Below, in pieces: positions 45,892 through 58,064 of a stretch of DNA of 64,000 nucleotides (the stretch's first letter is position 1; each line of letters opens with the position of its first letter). Below the pieces are notes generated by a model. That model saw only the letters and a program-made list of their open reading frames with translations. It did no database searches and was not told the origin of the DNA. Source of the stretch: Colius striatus (lineage: Eukaryota > Chordata > Aves > Coliiformes > Coliidae); NCBI RefSeq assembly GCF_028858725.1, contig NC_084771.1, positions 8,274,915 through 8,338,914 of the forward strand, read 5' to 3'. The position numbers and the translations under genes are program-made.

Positions 45892-45957
45892 GGTACATTA
45901 ACATGGATAATCCATGTTAACCAAGTGGTTCAGGGTACATTAACATGGATAATCCAT
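45892..45957. repeat. 42-bp-spaced duplication with 11-bp inverted repeat
   Basis: GGTACATTAACATGGATAAT continuing to CCAT occurs at 45892 and 45934. The first copy extends into a perfect inverted repeat, TTAACATGGAT and ATCCATGTTAA with one base between (45898-45920). It lies in the presumed TENT5D 3' UTR, 417 bases after the stop. Confidence 0.85.
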
Positions 45958-46617
45958 CAGTTATGCCCATGCAGTTCCAGCAAAGTTTATTTCCATCACC
46001 TTTTCAAAACACATATATCTGATGGCCTGTCTCTCCGTGGTTTGAGCTCTGCTTTACAGGCTCTGATCACTCTTCAGGTCCAGTTAGAGAGGTGAGACCC
46101 CCTCTCCTCCCCAGAGTCCTATTTAGTGATGGTTAGTAGGAAGCATCCTGACCAAGAGCAGACTCCATTTTTGTGTATCCAAAATTTCCACTGCTCTGAG
46201 GGAGAGATTTGGCTGCTTGAGTAAAGCAGCTTTGGACCCCAGGATCTGCCTCACAGATAACGAAAGTTGTGAGAGATACAACAATTCTGATTCAATTGTT
46301 CCCAAAGAACGAGGTAACAAAACGAGAAAGAAGGTGAAAACTGAGCACATAGGGCTTGTTTTCTATTGCTAATTTGTTATTGAACAGAGATACTTTAATG
46401 CCTAATAAACAGGGTCAGGAAATACACAGAAAGCCCAGGACTGTGATGTTTTTAGGTGAATGAAAACAAATCCTTGGCAGTGGCATTTGAGAAAAAAATA
46501 CCCACAACATTTTATACTAGCCATGTCCTGTGTCTGTTTAGATACCTGCACACATACACTGGTAGCAAATGAAGATTTCTTTTACAACCAGGAAGTAAAA
46601 CATTAGTTACAAGTCTC

Positions 46618-46648
46618 TGTGTGTGTGTGTGTCTGTGTGTGTGTGTGT
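46618..46648. repeat. (TG)n microsatellite
   Basis: An interrupted TG dinucleotide run within the presumed TENT5D 3' UTR. Confidence 0.93.
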
Positions 46649-49600
46649 TTACCAAAGATAAGTTTTAAACATGTCACATAAGTGCCTCCCTGTGCCAGTT
46701 GCTCCATGAACGTCGTGATGCTGTTGGCAATCATGCTAGAGAGCTCCTGAACTACAGAAAGGAAAACATGTGTCCTCGGTACTGCACCCATGGGGCACAA
46801 CGTGCTCGTAGTGCTGCTGGGCAGAGAGGTGGGAACACTCAGCTTCAGCACGAGCAGGTGTGGGACAGATGGATCTGAGGTGTTCTCACCCAAACTCAGG
46901 CGGTTTGGATGCAGCACAAGAAGGAATATGTATGAAAAGGAGACTTAGAATGGGTGAAAGCTGTGAAAATTGGAACAGCCAACTGGAAATGCAAAGCAGT
47001 AGAGTTTCTTCCATCTGATGCTTAACGTGCCACTATGTCGTTACTAGGAGCTCCTTGCTGGTGCATCACTGTCTGTGCTCATCCTCGGCCAGTTCAGAAA
47101 CGTTGGCTACACGCCACTATTTTAAAATCAAACCTTTCTAAAATTTCTAAGGTCTATGAAGTCCCACTGCCAGTGAAATGTAGCTTTCCTCTCTCCCTTT
47201 GTATACCTGTACGGTAGAACAAAGAGCTATTTGAAGATGACTTTGCTCATCATCGTCATTAAAGTCATCAACTCCTTTGTAAACTATAGTGCAAACCCCA
47301 ATGTTTCTGCAACATGAGAAGGGTACACCAACCTACTTGTAAGCTGATTCATTTTGTGATGTCTTTGATGGATGTAGTACTATGATTTTTTTTCTGTTTT
47401 TTTACATCCAATTCTTTGTCTAAAAGCACACTTTCACTTCCACTAGTGAAGCTGCTTCCATTGGCTATGGTACAGTCAATGCAAAGGGCAATTCTAACTG
47501 CTGTGTTATCAGAAATGATAACACTGTTTGCATGGAAGCTCTTCTAGGGGATCCCCCCTCTTGGAAGAAAAATGGAGGAAAGTGTGGTGGATTCTTTCTC
47601 TTTTTTTTCTTTTCATTGCTGTTAATTGAGCTGTTTGGAATGCAAAGGGAACCTCTACATTTAGTTTGGTGTTTGCCAAATTAAATAGCACTGTGAAATT
47701 CTGTAGGAGCCTTATGTGGGTTCTGTCCCTGCTGACGCTTGTGCTGCTGCACTCTGCTCGTGTGATCTGCAGGGCTGAAGAGCCCAAAGCTGCACTGGGC
47801 ACAACTGGGACTCTCTGGGGAATCAGTGGGAGTCAGACACCCAGTGGCTTCAGTTTCAGGAGGAACAGGGCTCCTCAGCTCCCTAAATTTGTTTGAAAAT
47901 CTCACTCTATCTGCATTGGCCTGTGACCTTAATGTAATGTAGCCACATCAACTTACCACTCCTCCACTCCTGCTTTCCTCTGTCACTGGGTGGAGAAGTG
48001 GGCTGATCTTCTCAAGAGCCAAGAAGAAGCATTTTGAACACATCATGTACAGCTGATGGTCCTTTACCTGGAGAAAGATTTCAAAAAGTGGGTTTTTAAC
48101 CAACAAGTAAAAACATGCATCACCTGTATAAAGGACTGTACTTCCTCTTTTCAATCAGACATTGTGAAAAGGGCCAGGAATGGTGAGCTAGCTCTGGATT
48201 TGTATAAACTAACCTCTTCACTTGTACAGCAACTGTTCTTTAAATAGATACATTTAATCCTGTTACACCTCTGTTTATACATCCAGGTTAGATGGAGAAG
48301 GATTCTGGCAAAGCCCACAGGGTTAGTAGGAAGAATCCACCTAACTCTAATGGGCTTTGTGTGAGACCCTGGAAAAAAGACAAGGACTTAGGTGAGTACC
48401 TGCTGGTAAAGGTACAAAGACATCAATATGCAAAAACGTCTCAGGTATAAATAATAAACCCTTTAAATTTATTGAAAAAGGTCTTGTGTTTCTTACCTAG
48501 AGGTAGTTTGGCTTTGAAAGACTGAGGTGTATGATTTTATATAGATTTACATGTATAAAATCTCACATACACATACACAGGCAATTAGCAAAATCTGATG
48601 GATTTAAATATTGCCCTCCACGTTTTAGACTGATGCCTGGCAGCAGTGTTTGACCCAGAGAGGGTTTTTTTTCCAAGGTAGTAATGGTACTGTACACTAA
48701 TATTACAAAGGGGATGATGTATAGACTGCTGCTTGCAAAACACTGATATCAATCTCTAAAGTGAAATGCTGTAACCTTCTTTTCCAGTTGTTCCTGGTTT
48801 TACCATGTGCAGATATATAAACCTATAAAGAATTGAGAGGGTTTTCTCAGTCCTGGTCTCCTGAGCTCCATGTTTACATTATAACTCTATCTAGTTGTTA
48901 CAAACCTGTTCAATAATACCTGGAAATTGTAATGCTGATTTTGTTTAATCACATAAAACTCCTTCAGGTTTACAGCTTAAAGTAACCTAATGTTGTCAGG
49001 ACCTAAGTGTTAAAGTTTCAAGTGCTTTCCTAAAAAACCCATCATTTGGATCTTGTGTTCTATTGTAAAAGGTCTGTTTGAAGCATATACTTTATGGTAG
49101 TTCCTTTAATGTGAGTTGTGAGCTCTGTACTCGACACGTTACAAAGGTTTTTGCAGTGGCTAAAAGAGATGTAAAAGTGTCCTCGGTTGAGATGTTTTAT
49201 CGTCTGTTGTGTTCCACTGAGCCCGCAGAGCTGTGAAGCAAAGGATCCGATCTACCACTTGCTAGCTGTGTCATTTGATGTTGGAGGAGTTACAGCGACT
49301 CAGATCTGGAGTTACAGAGGTGTGTATCCAGTGTGACTTGTAGAAATACCTGGGGAAAGGACAGCTGAGAGCGCTTGGCGGGTCAGTGTGACTCTTGCGG
49401 CTCAGTTTGTGTTTGATACGATTTTCTGTTCAACTAAAATGGCATTCAGGAGAAAGCTGCTGCAGGTGACAGAGGAAGTGTTGCACTGAATGTGCCACTT
49501 GAAGCTGTTGAGAAAAATATTGTCATGCTTAAAAATGTGTACTAATCACACAGATTTGTAGGTCATTAGTCCACAGTGTTGACTAGTGCCTTTGGGTATT

Positions 49601-49943
49601 TGGGGAGCAATCATTAAAACAACGTTCTTGTTTAACGGATGGTTTGCTTGTAATACCTTCATTATTCTGGTGGGACTTCAATCCTAGCATGCAGACTTCT
49701 CCCAGCAGCCAGTCTGGTGTGTTGTACCTGCAAGAGGGAGAAAGATTTGGTTACAGTTGAGGTCCATAAACCACCAACCCCCGTTTGCCTCAGACCTACG
49801 CTGATGGTTCCTGAGTCTCACCAATACCTGTGACACATCTGAATGGCTCTGTGCTACCTGTCAAACAGCCTTGGGGCAAATATCCACATTTGAAGTGCCT
49901 AGATATATATTTCTATGATAAAAACACGACTGTCTGCTGGGTA

Positions 49944-49949
49944 AATAAA
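49944..49949 (+). terminator. TENT5D: Poly(A) signal, candidate distal, TENT5D
   Basis: Canonical AATAAA about 4.5 kb past the stop codon. The preceding 1.3 kb is AU-rich and free of recognisable repeats, as expected for a long 3' UTR. Confidence 0.35.
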
Positions 49950-50192
49950 ATTAGTACTGAACTTGACCGATGATTTGCCTTTACATATACTTAAAAGTAC
50001 CTTTTACCTATGCTGAGTGCACACTCCCACAAACCTAAACACATATTGATCCAGGCTGTAGGATTTCTGCCAAGTATGAACAAGGCCAATGACAGTGATG
50101 TTGGACCAAGGTCAGAGAAACTCCTACAAATGGGGTTTTGGGTTGGGCCCCGTTCATCACAGTTAAATTTTTGGTTGCATACTGGATTTTCT

Positions 50193-50220
50193 GGGGTTTT
50201 TTGTGGGGGTGGGTTTGGGG
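50193..50220 (+). other. G-rich tract, possible G-quadruplex
   Basis: Four runs of three or more G (GGGG, GGGGG, GGG, GGGG) separated by loops of 8, 1 and 3 bases, followed by more TTGG repeats to about 50255. It lies about 240 bases past the distal TENT5D poly(A) signal. Confidence 0.6.
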
Positions 50221-50259
50221 TTTTTTTGGTTGGTTGGGTCTTTTGGGCTTGGTTTTGGG

Positions 50260-53200
50260 CTACTGCCCAAATTCATTCAGTCTTATGTTTTTAAAAGGAC
50301 AAGATAAAACAATATTATTCTTCCTGGGAGTGCCAACACACTGTTTGACTCTTTGGTGTCTTCCAGAGGAGGGGAAGGAACAGGCTGGAAGTTTTAGCAT
50401 CATGTGAGAGCTTGGAAATACCCAATTTGGGTGTTTATTGCCTTTGAGCCTCTGGGGGATTGACTGTGCGGTGAAGAGGCTGCACATATGGCAAAGATGC
50501 TGTCATTTGATGGAAAGGAGGAGGAAAAGCAGGTGGGTTCAGTTGACCTCAGCAGCCTGAGGGTGCCAGAGAGGCTCCATCCCCCTTGCCAGCCCCTTCC
50601 AGCTGCACTCCAAAGCCCTTTCGCTATCAAATGCCCATGAGACTGAAGGGATGGGGAGAGGAACGGCAATCTGCTGTGCTGGGGGATCTGAAAACCTCCT
50701 CTCTGCTTTAATGACACTCATAAATGGACTTGGGATGATCTTCAAAGTTTGCTCCACATGTGCATAGCCAGTGGCACTCGGCTCTTCCTCAGGCACCCGC
50801 TGCCATCCCGAGCCTGGGTACAGGGAAGCAGCGAGACACCCACAGCCTGGGAAACCATTTTCCCCCCTTGTTTTTCTTTTTAGCATTGCTGAAAACACAT
50901 TTTCACCTGTTTTTGATAGTAAAATGCATAGACTGTTGTAAAAGCCTTCCTGTATTTTAACCAGTAACAACCATTCAGCCATAATTTCATTTCCTGACTG
51001 TTTCATTTTTATACAGTCAGATTTTTAATAGTCTACCTCTTAGTAAAGTGGTGAGTGGGGAAATGGGAAGGCAGCCCACATAAGGGGTTTCCCTTCAATA
51101 TTCACCAAGCACTTTCCTAAGGACTTACAAATCTAAGGCAATACAAGCAGGAAAGGGAGGGCTGTTTTGTGCTCTGATCCCTGCCCACCTTCATTTTTTC
51201 TGCTCCATCAGCCTCCATCATTAAATACTATTTCATAAGCAAGCGATTTTCTTCTTACCAGCTGCTTCCATATTCAGCTCCATTTCATCTCGTGCCATGG
51301 CAGAACCTGTGTTTCTGAAATCACAATTAGTTACCATGGGAAGCAATCCAGTCCCGTAATAAATCCTCTCCAAAGCTGCTCCCTCCGCTACGTATCACGA
51401 AATACAAAGAAGTCCTCTGGAGAACTGAGCCCAGGTCACGTGGATATATGTTTATGGACAAGTGTGTGCCTGTATGTGCACAGGTTAATGTGATCTTTTT
51501 ATTCCCTTTTCCCTGTGTGCTGTGTGTGTGTGAACACAGACAGCACAGCAAACCCCACCGAACGCCCCCCTGCTCCCTCTCAGGCCCTGCCTTCCACACG
51601 AGCCCCTTTCCCTCCATGCTGTATTTCCTTTTCCTGGAAACATTCTCATCCTGTTGTTGATAGGAATTGATTTCACACTCATTCTGTTTTGCTTCCTGGA
51701 ACAGACAGGAGCAGGATGCTGCCCATATGCTCTGTATCTCTGCACACACACAGCCGTTGGCATCTCAGCATCCTCAGCAGCTCCCAGTGCCGACCTTTCC
51801 ATCCTGTTTTCCCCATGGAGGAGGAACACACGACAAGCCTCAGCTCAAGGTGGTGACACAACCCCTCTTGCCATTTATGCCAATGAGTTCTTCCTCCAGC
51901 CTTTTATCAGCTCCTGACATTTTCCAGACCATGGGCTGAAATTGCAGCTCCTGGTTTTGCCTAAAGGATAAAGATGGGTGTGGAATGATATCTCTTGTTG
52001 TATTGCCTGCTTATCCCTGGCAGTTCCCAGGTAATGACATTTGCCAGTCAGCGCTCTGGGTTCATTACCTGCCTTGAACAGCTTATATACCCCATCGAGT
52101 CAGAAGAGCAAGCTATGGACTCCTCATATTGAAGTACAAACAACTCATTACACTTCTTCAGAGGCTGGTTAAACTGTAAGTTCCAGCCCAAACACTCAGC
52201 CGTGTTTTCAATCAAGAGGCAGAAAGATGACCATAAGAAATGGCATCGTAGCTGTCAAATTTAATAGTGTTGGACAAGCCCAGCTGGTCTGATCCTAAAC
52301 TCTAAATCATTTATTGCATTGATTAGCTCTTTCATTAAATCATCTAACCAGTCAATTAATTTCTCAGCTCTTACTGTAGGAAACAAGAGCAGTGGAAGCC
52401 TTTCCATCCCACCTACGAGCTGGTCATGGGCTTCACACAGCTCTCACTTGGGCTACCACAGCAAAAACATCTCAGTTCATGTTTGTGCTCTTCAGAGCTG
52501 GAGTGTAACTTTTTTCCCCCATGGTTTCTAAGTAAAGTCATAACAGGAGACCAAGCCATGGTAAAAAAACCAGCACAAACCTGATGGAGAAGCATGGTTT
52601 GGGTAAAAGTGTGTCTCCCCTTGACATCACCAAGGTTATCAAGTTAGGCTACAAAGCAGAACTCCAATAACACATAATAAAACAAAATGGGAAGCGCTTT
52701 TGTTCTTCGTGTTTAAAAACCTGATTTGTCTTTATTAAAGCCTGCTTTTAGCAGCTTTAGTATGAAAACATTTTTTGTTCACTTCTTGCCTTCTTTACTT
52801 CTGGCACTTCTTTTCCCCTTTTGCTTTTGGTCCCTCTTTTACCTCCCCTTCTGTGCTGGGATGTCCTTAGGGCTTAAGATACCAAGCAGTGTCAAAAACC
52901 TCCCTCCTACACATCCAGTGTAGACATCTGAGCTGACACCTTGTCCTGAGGGCTTTTGCATTGACAGTCCTATGGGCAACCCCATCACATGAGATACAAA
53001 CACAACAATTTCAGTTATTATTATTTCATTATTTACCCCTCATTAAATAACTGTACACTTTACCTTCCTTCACTGATGTGCAGAGGCTTTGTGCAATGAC
53101 AGCATGAACATAAAGCCACATCCACCTCCTGGTAACTATCACAGTGTCTCAGCAGTTGCCTCCACCAAAGCAGCAGTTCTCTCAGCAAACAGCTTCTGAG

Positions 53201-56200
53201 TTAAAATGAGGGAGAGAGATTGGTTTGAAGGACACAGCATTTTCCTTGACACCTGCTTGAAAATATTGCAGATCTTATTAGCAGTGTAACTCTGCTTAAC
53301 AGCATTAGGCCTTCAAATCCTTGCAGAGACCTGTCAAACAGTCCAAAGGGCTCTCATGATGCTTGAAATCAGTGGAAAAGCCTTTCCCGGTTCTGCCCTG
53401 ATAGTCCACTCCCTGAATTGGAGCAGTAACCTCCTCCTCTGCATCTGTGAATGCTTTGGAAGAGTAAGCAAAAGCAGGAGAGCTGGAATCGGTGCATGTA
53501 CAGGTTTTGTGCAGCTCGTGCCAACAGCCACTGATGACAGTTGTACAGTATTAAGGTGTAGAGCTCAGTAGAAAGTAGGAAAGAACAATGGAGTAAATAA
53601 GAGAACAGTAAAGACAGATGCTTTGGGGTTTTTTTTCCAGTCACAGATGTATCTTGGGCACTGTAAAAACCAATTTAAAGCCACTGGAAGTCATTAGAAA
53701 TCCTTTCCTCGATATTGATAGGTCTTGGATCAGGCTCAGCCTTGTGCAGATGGCTTTCTGCTTCTGAGTTACCATGAATGGAAGATTTCAAGATTGCTTT
53801 TCATTTATAATTGTGTGTTCTTCTCCTTCTCCTCCCCATTTTCTCTCTGAAGCCTCCTCAGTGCTGGTCATTATCCCCACATCAATGACCTCTCCAGCAG
53901 CTCAGCCTTGTACAAGCACCAGGGCCAGGACTTGCCAGTGATTGCTGCAGCTCGTGGCTGGCAGTCTCCTGCCTTTACCCCCTTACCTGAATTGGTTTGC
54001 TCAGCTGTCACAGTGAGAAGGGGCATATAATCAACCTGAAAGTGAGGTGCACTGCACTAACAGAGGTAGTGCAGCAGCTGAGACAAATGCAGCCCTCTGC
54101 TTCAGCAAAAGGTCAAAATCATTGGAATTGCCCCAGCCTCTTGAGAAAAGGACAAAATGAGGAGTGAGCCAGCTGTTTTTTTCATGTGGACAGATTCCTT
54201 CCCAAACCTTGTCTTGTTTAAAGCACGGCCATGCTCCAGAGAAGGACCACCCGAACCTCACATCCACGATCGACTCCACATTTCTGAAACAAACCTGCAA
54301 TCTAAAATGAAGACTGCAGCTGGGAAGAGAAACAACAGTCAGGAGTGCATGGCAAAGGTGTGGGGAGTTGGGGAACCACAAGATTTCCCCAGTTTGGTGG
54401 TCTCCAGGGACTAGGAGACACATGTGAGAAGGTAGGACAACGATACCCATCAATCTGGGTATCTGAGCTCCCCTGCTCATGGGGTGAGCTGCCAGAGAAG
54501 TGGATCTCCACCAGGAACCTTGGGCTGAAGCAGGTTAAAACCATATTCTTGCCCTTTTTGACAAATCAGTGATTTTCCTCGGGAAAATCTCCCTCTCCTC
54601 CCAGTCATCTGTGAGTGAGAAGGGCTGAAGGCAAGAACTGACGTTTGGGTTCCTCCTCATGAGTTCCAGGTGACCAAACTCTTGATGTATTTACACACCA
54701 CCTATCTGTGGAAAGCCAAGGAAGAAGCAGCCCAGCCTGGAGCTGCTCCCTGTGTCAGAGATTCAGTCATCTTGGCTTTGGCAGTTTGGGAGGCAGAACA
54801 GAAACTTTTGGCACGTCCATCTCCTGCCCATTGACCATGAAGGACCCTCTGCCCCGCTCCCGCTGGGGACAGCAGCTCTATGGGAGCACTGCTGGACATC
54901 ATTATTTATGGTGTTCCAGTCACCCTGGAAACAAAGTAGATGCTACCAGACATGAGTTTTAGCACAGATAATTATATCATTAGTGTCAGTACCACTTAAC
55001 AACTGCCATATACCTTCCCTCCCTGGTCCAGCCCTGGCAACGTTGCCATGGGAATGACCTGGCTTTGCACCTCGGTGGGAATGTGCACAAGATGTGCCAG
55101 GACCATGGTGAGATGTCACAGCTTCCTGCTGCTTGTCCCAGGGCAGGTTTGCTGACTAATCCAAGTTCTGCATTTGCTACAAAAATTGCTATTTGGGGGC
55201 ACAAGAAACCGCTCACAAATTTCAGTCAAATTTTGTACACGCTCTACCCTGAAACGTTTCATGCTGCCATCCCCGTGTGCAGCACTCCAGCCTCTCATTT
55301 CCCAGCAGTGTTCCCATCTGAAAACCCACTGAAGCAAAAAAAAAATCATTAAATGACAGGAAAAACCACCAAACCCCAAGAGCAAGTTGGAAGCTTTCCT
55401 CAGTCTTTACCCAGGACTTTCCAATCGGTCCCAGCAATGTCCATCAGCACTTTAAGGTCTTGGTGAGTGTCCAAACCATTCATCATCTGGCACAAGTCCC
55501 TGGCTCCATGGGGGGTCATGTCCAAGAGCCACATTCTGCAACAAGAGCTCACGAGGCTCCTGAGGTCCATGGGTGAGCTGCTGCTTCTTCCTCCTCGATT
55601 GCACATACCTGGGGCCAAATCACTGCTGATGAGTTTTCACAAAGTTGAATGGTGTTATGACCCCACACACATGAAGAATTTCAGCTTTAGCTTCTGAGTG
55701 AGAAGGAAAAGCTCTGCAAAGAGCTAATAAATGGTCCTTGGAAGAAAAAAAACCAACTACTTAGTTATTAAATCTCTGTCCTGAGGGCTGCACACATTGT
55801 CTCTGCAGCCTTATCAAGCGGTTTGTCCCCAGGAATAGCTGTTATGGATGGGCTGATGAGGCTGAGGCTATTCATCAGGATCCAGCTATTTCACAGAGGT
55901 GCTGTCACCATGTCCTAGCCACAGCTGGCAGCATTTTGGGGCGATATGTGTGTTTTGAGAAGCTGATCCCCACTCCCCCAGAGTAGGCAGGTGGCATTTT
56001 CTGAAGTGAGGGAAATGAGGGCTGGATGGGTGAGTCGGGGCTGTGAAGCAGAAACATGAAAAGAGTGTGCTTGTGGAATCAGAGAAAACAGTTTTAAAAT
56101 AAAGAAAATTACTGAACTGCCACTGAAAACCTCACCTGGGAGTGATGAATCACTTGGCTGGCAGATGATAACCAAAGCACCCAGCACAGCTGGGGGCTGC

Positions 56201-57780
56201 CACGCTGAGATAGCACAGCTTTAGAGGGGTAATATGTAAACGAGGGGAAGATCAATGTCACAGAGATGTGCCCCAAGAATAAATCCAAGTGCCTAGCGGG
56301 TGTTTTTCAGCAGAAGACAAACACTGTCATTTTAGTTTGTTCTTTTGGGGATTAGGGGTCCAGCTCCATGGTTTAGGTGATGATTGTCTTTATCCTCTCT
56401 GCTCATCGCCCCACAGGGGACGTCACTGGACCCAGTCACACACCCCCCCCCCTCTGACTCCTCCTTACTGAATAAGGTTCCTCTAACTGCTCTGTGCTGT
56501 AGCTGTTTCTCAGGTCTAAAGCAAAAACAAATTGGCAAAAAGATCTATCTTTATGTCTTTGTAGGTGAAACAATGTCAAAATGACTCATGCCTGCAAATA
56601 AAAGGAAGAAGGTGGTTCTTGACTGGAAACTTTTTCTTGTAAGGTTGAGGCTTGAGGGCACTTGCTCCTACAGCCATCCCATCCCTTTCTGCCCCAGCCC
56701 TGAGAAAGGCAGCAGGAGGGAATGTTGGGCACTGTCACCCTTCTCAACAGCATGTCTTTGGGCTCTTCCCCCACCTTCCCCTAAGGAAGACCTCAGGGCA
56801 AGGTAGGACTGAAGGTCTCCAACACATCAGAACCTGTTCGTTGCTGCTCAGTGCCGTGCATGGAGCAACCCAGAGTGACAGTGACACAGAGGCAACCTGG
56901 GCAGCAGCTTGCTTGGGGGAATTCCAAAGAAGGGCAGAAAAAAAAAAGCTAGAAAATAAACTCAGCCCTGAGCATGGTGTAAATGCAAAGACACTTTGCA
57001 GAAGCATCTCTGCTGCCCACCACAGTCCCCCAGGCAGACTCTGCCCCCAGGTGCAGGATTGACTCCAGCTGAAAAGCACCTGCTCATAAATATCTGCAAA
57101 TCCTCCCACATCCTGTTTGCATCATTGCCCGTGTCCTTTGGTGGGAGAGAACATGAGGAAATGACTGACTCACAGTGCCTTGTTTCTCAAATTTCATGCA
57201 GTTTTAGAGTTTTTTCCCCTGTGTTTTGCATTAAGACGCTTGTTCCTTTTATACCCTTCATCACACATCAGGACGAGTGCAGGCAGACCCAAATAGCTCT
57301 TGAATGTATAAATACAGAACAATCGATGTATTTTATTTGGCAATTATTGCACTAAACAAAGGGGATGTTTCAGTGAGGCTGGGATGTGCTCTGCCAGTAA
57401 TGCCTCTCATTGGCCCCTAATTGTATGCATTTGGTAAATGAGCTTTAAAGGTTCTATTAGTATTCATTAGGCAGAGACTACCAACTTTTTCCTCTCGTGC
57501 TGACGCAGCTGAGGTGCAGCCCAGTGAAGTACACTTTTATTACAGGTCTGTATTGCTGTTTCTTCTGGTCACATAGGTCACCGAGGGGCTATTTTTAGCT
57601 AATGGCTCTGTGACAAACATAAGTGCATGCACTTATCAATGTTCTTAGGATTTTCAGGCTTGAGTCGACTCTCAAGCAAAGAAAATGGTACTTGAAATCA
57701 TCTCACTCTTGATGCTGAGGTGTAAAAACCCTTCTGTGAGCATTGCTGAGCCAACACCTTTGGGGTGCTGCACTCAGTGC
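50260..57780. other. Intergenic, no gene seen
   Basis: Downstream of TENT5D. Open frames up to about 155 codons have no recognisable domains. Two X-box-like sites occur at 54.9-55.1 kb, and a run of ten C at 56443-56452. Confidence 0.55.
55042..55055. promoter_or_regulatory. RFX X-box-like site
   Basis: GTTGCCATGGGAAT matches the X-box consensus except for the last base. It is immediately preceded by GGCAAC, forming a second small palindrome with its left half. Another one-mismatch candidate, GTCACCCTGGAAAC, lies 123 bases upstream at 54919-54932. Confidence 0.35.
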
Positions 57781-57788
57781 TCCCCTGG

Positions 57789-58064
57789 GCCTGTTCTCAG
57801 TGATGTCCAATGACAGGACAAGGGGCAACAGGCACAAGCTGGAACAGGAGAGGTTCCAAAGAAACACAAGGACAAACTTCTTGCCAGCTGAGGTGAGGGA
57901 GCACTGGCAGGGGCTGCCCAGATGGGCTGTGGAGGCTCCTTCTCTGGAGACATTCCAACCCAGCTGGATGAGTTCCTGTGTGCCCTACTGTAGGTGGTGC
58001 TGCTCTGGCAGGGGGTTGTACTGGATGAGCTCTCCAGATCCCTTCCAGCCCTTAACATTCTGTG
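57789..58064 (+). mobile_element. CR1 LINE fragment, forward orientation
   Basis: Forward copy from the ACAGGACAAGGGGCAACAGG block to the terminal TTAACATTCTGTG. It is a 5'-truncated 3' end of the same subfamily as the copies at 13.9 and 38.1 kb. Confidence 0.9.

Larger units (their letters stand above)
45482..49965 (+). other. TENT5D: TENT5D 3' UTR (maximum extent)
   Basis: AT-rich non-coding sequence after the stop codon, with AATAAA hexamers at 45536-45541, 46404-46409, 48453-48458 and 49944-49949. TENT5 family mRNAs often have long 3' UTRs, so use of the distal site is plausible. Which signals are used cannot be told from the sequence. The interval also holds a 42-base duplication and a TG microsatellite. 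Confidence 0.4.

Noticed and set aside
50539-51006. 155-codon minus-strand open frame
   Set aside because: No domain, overlaps other similar frames, and no exon-like borders.
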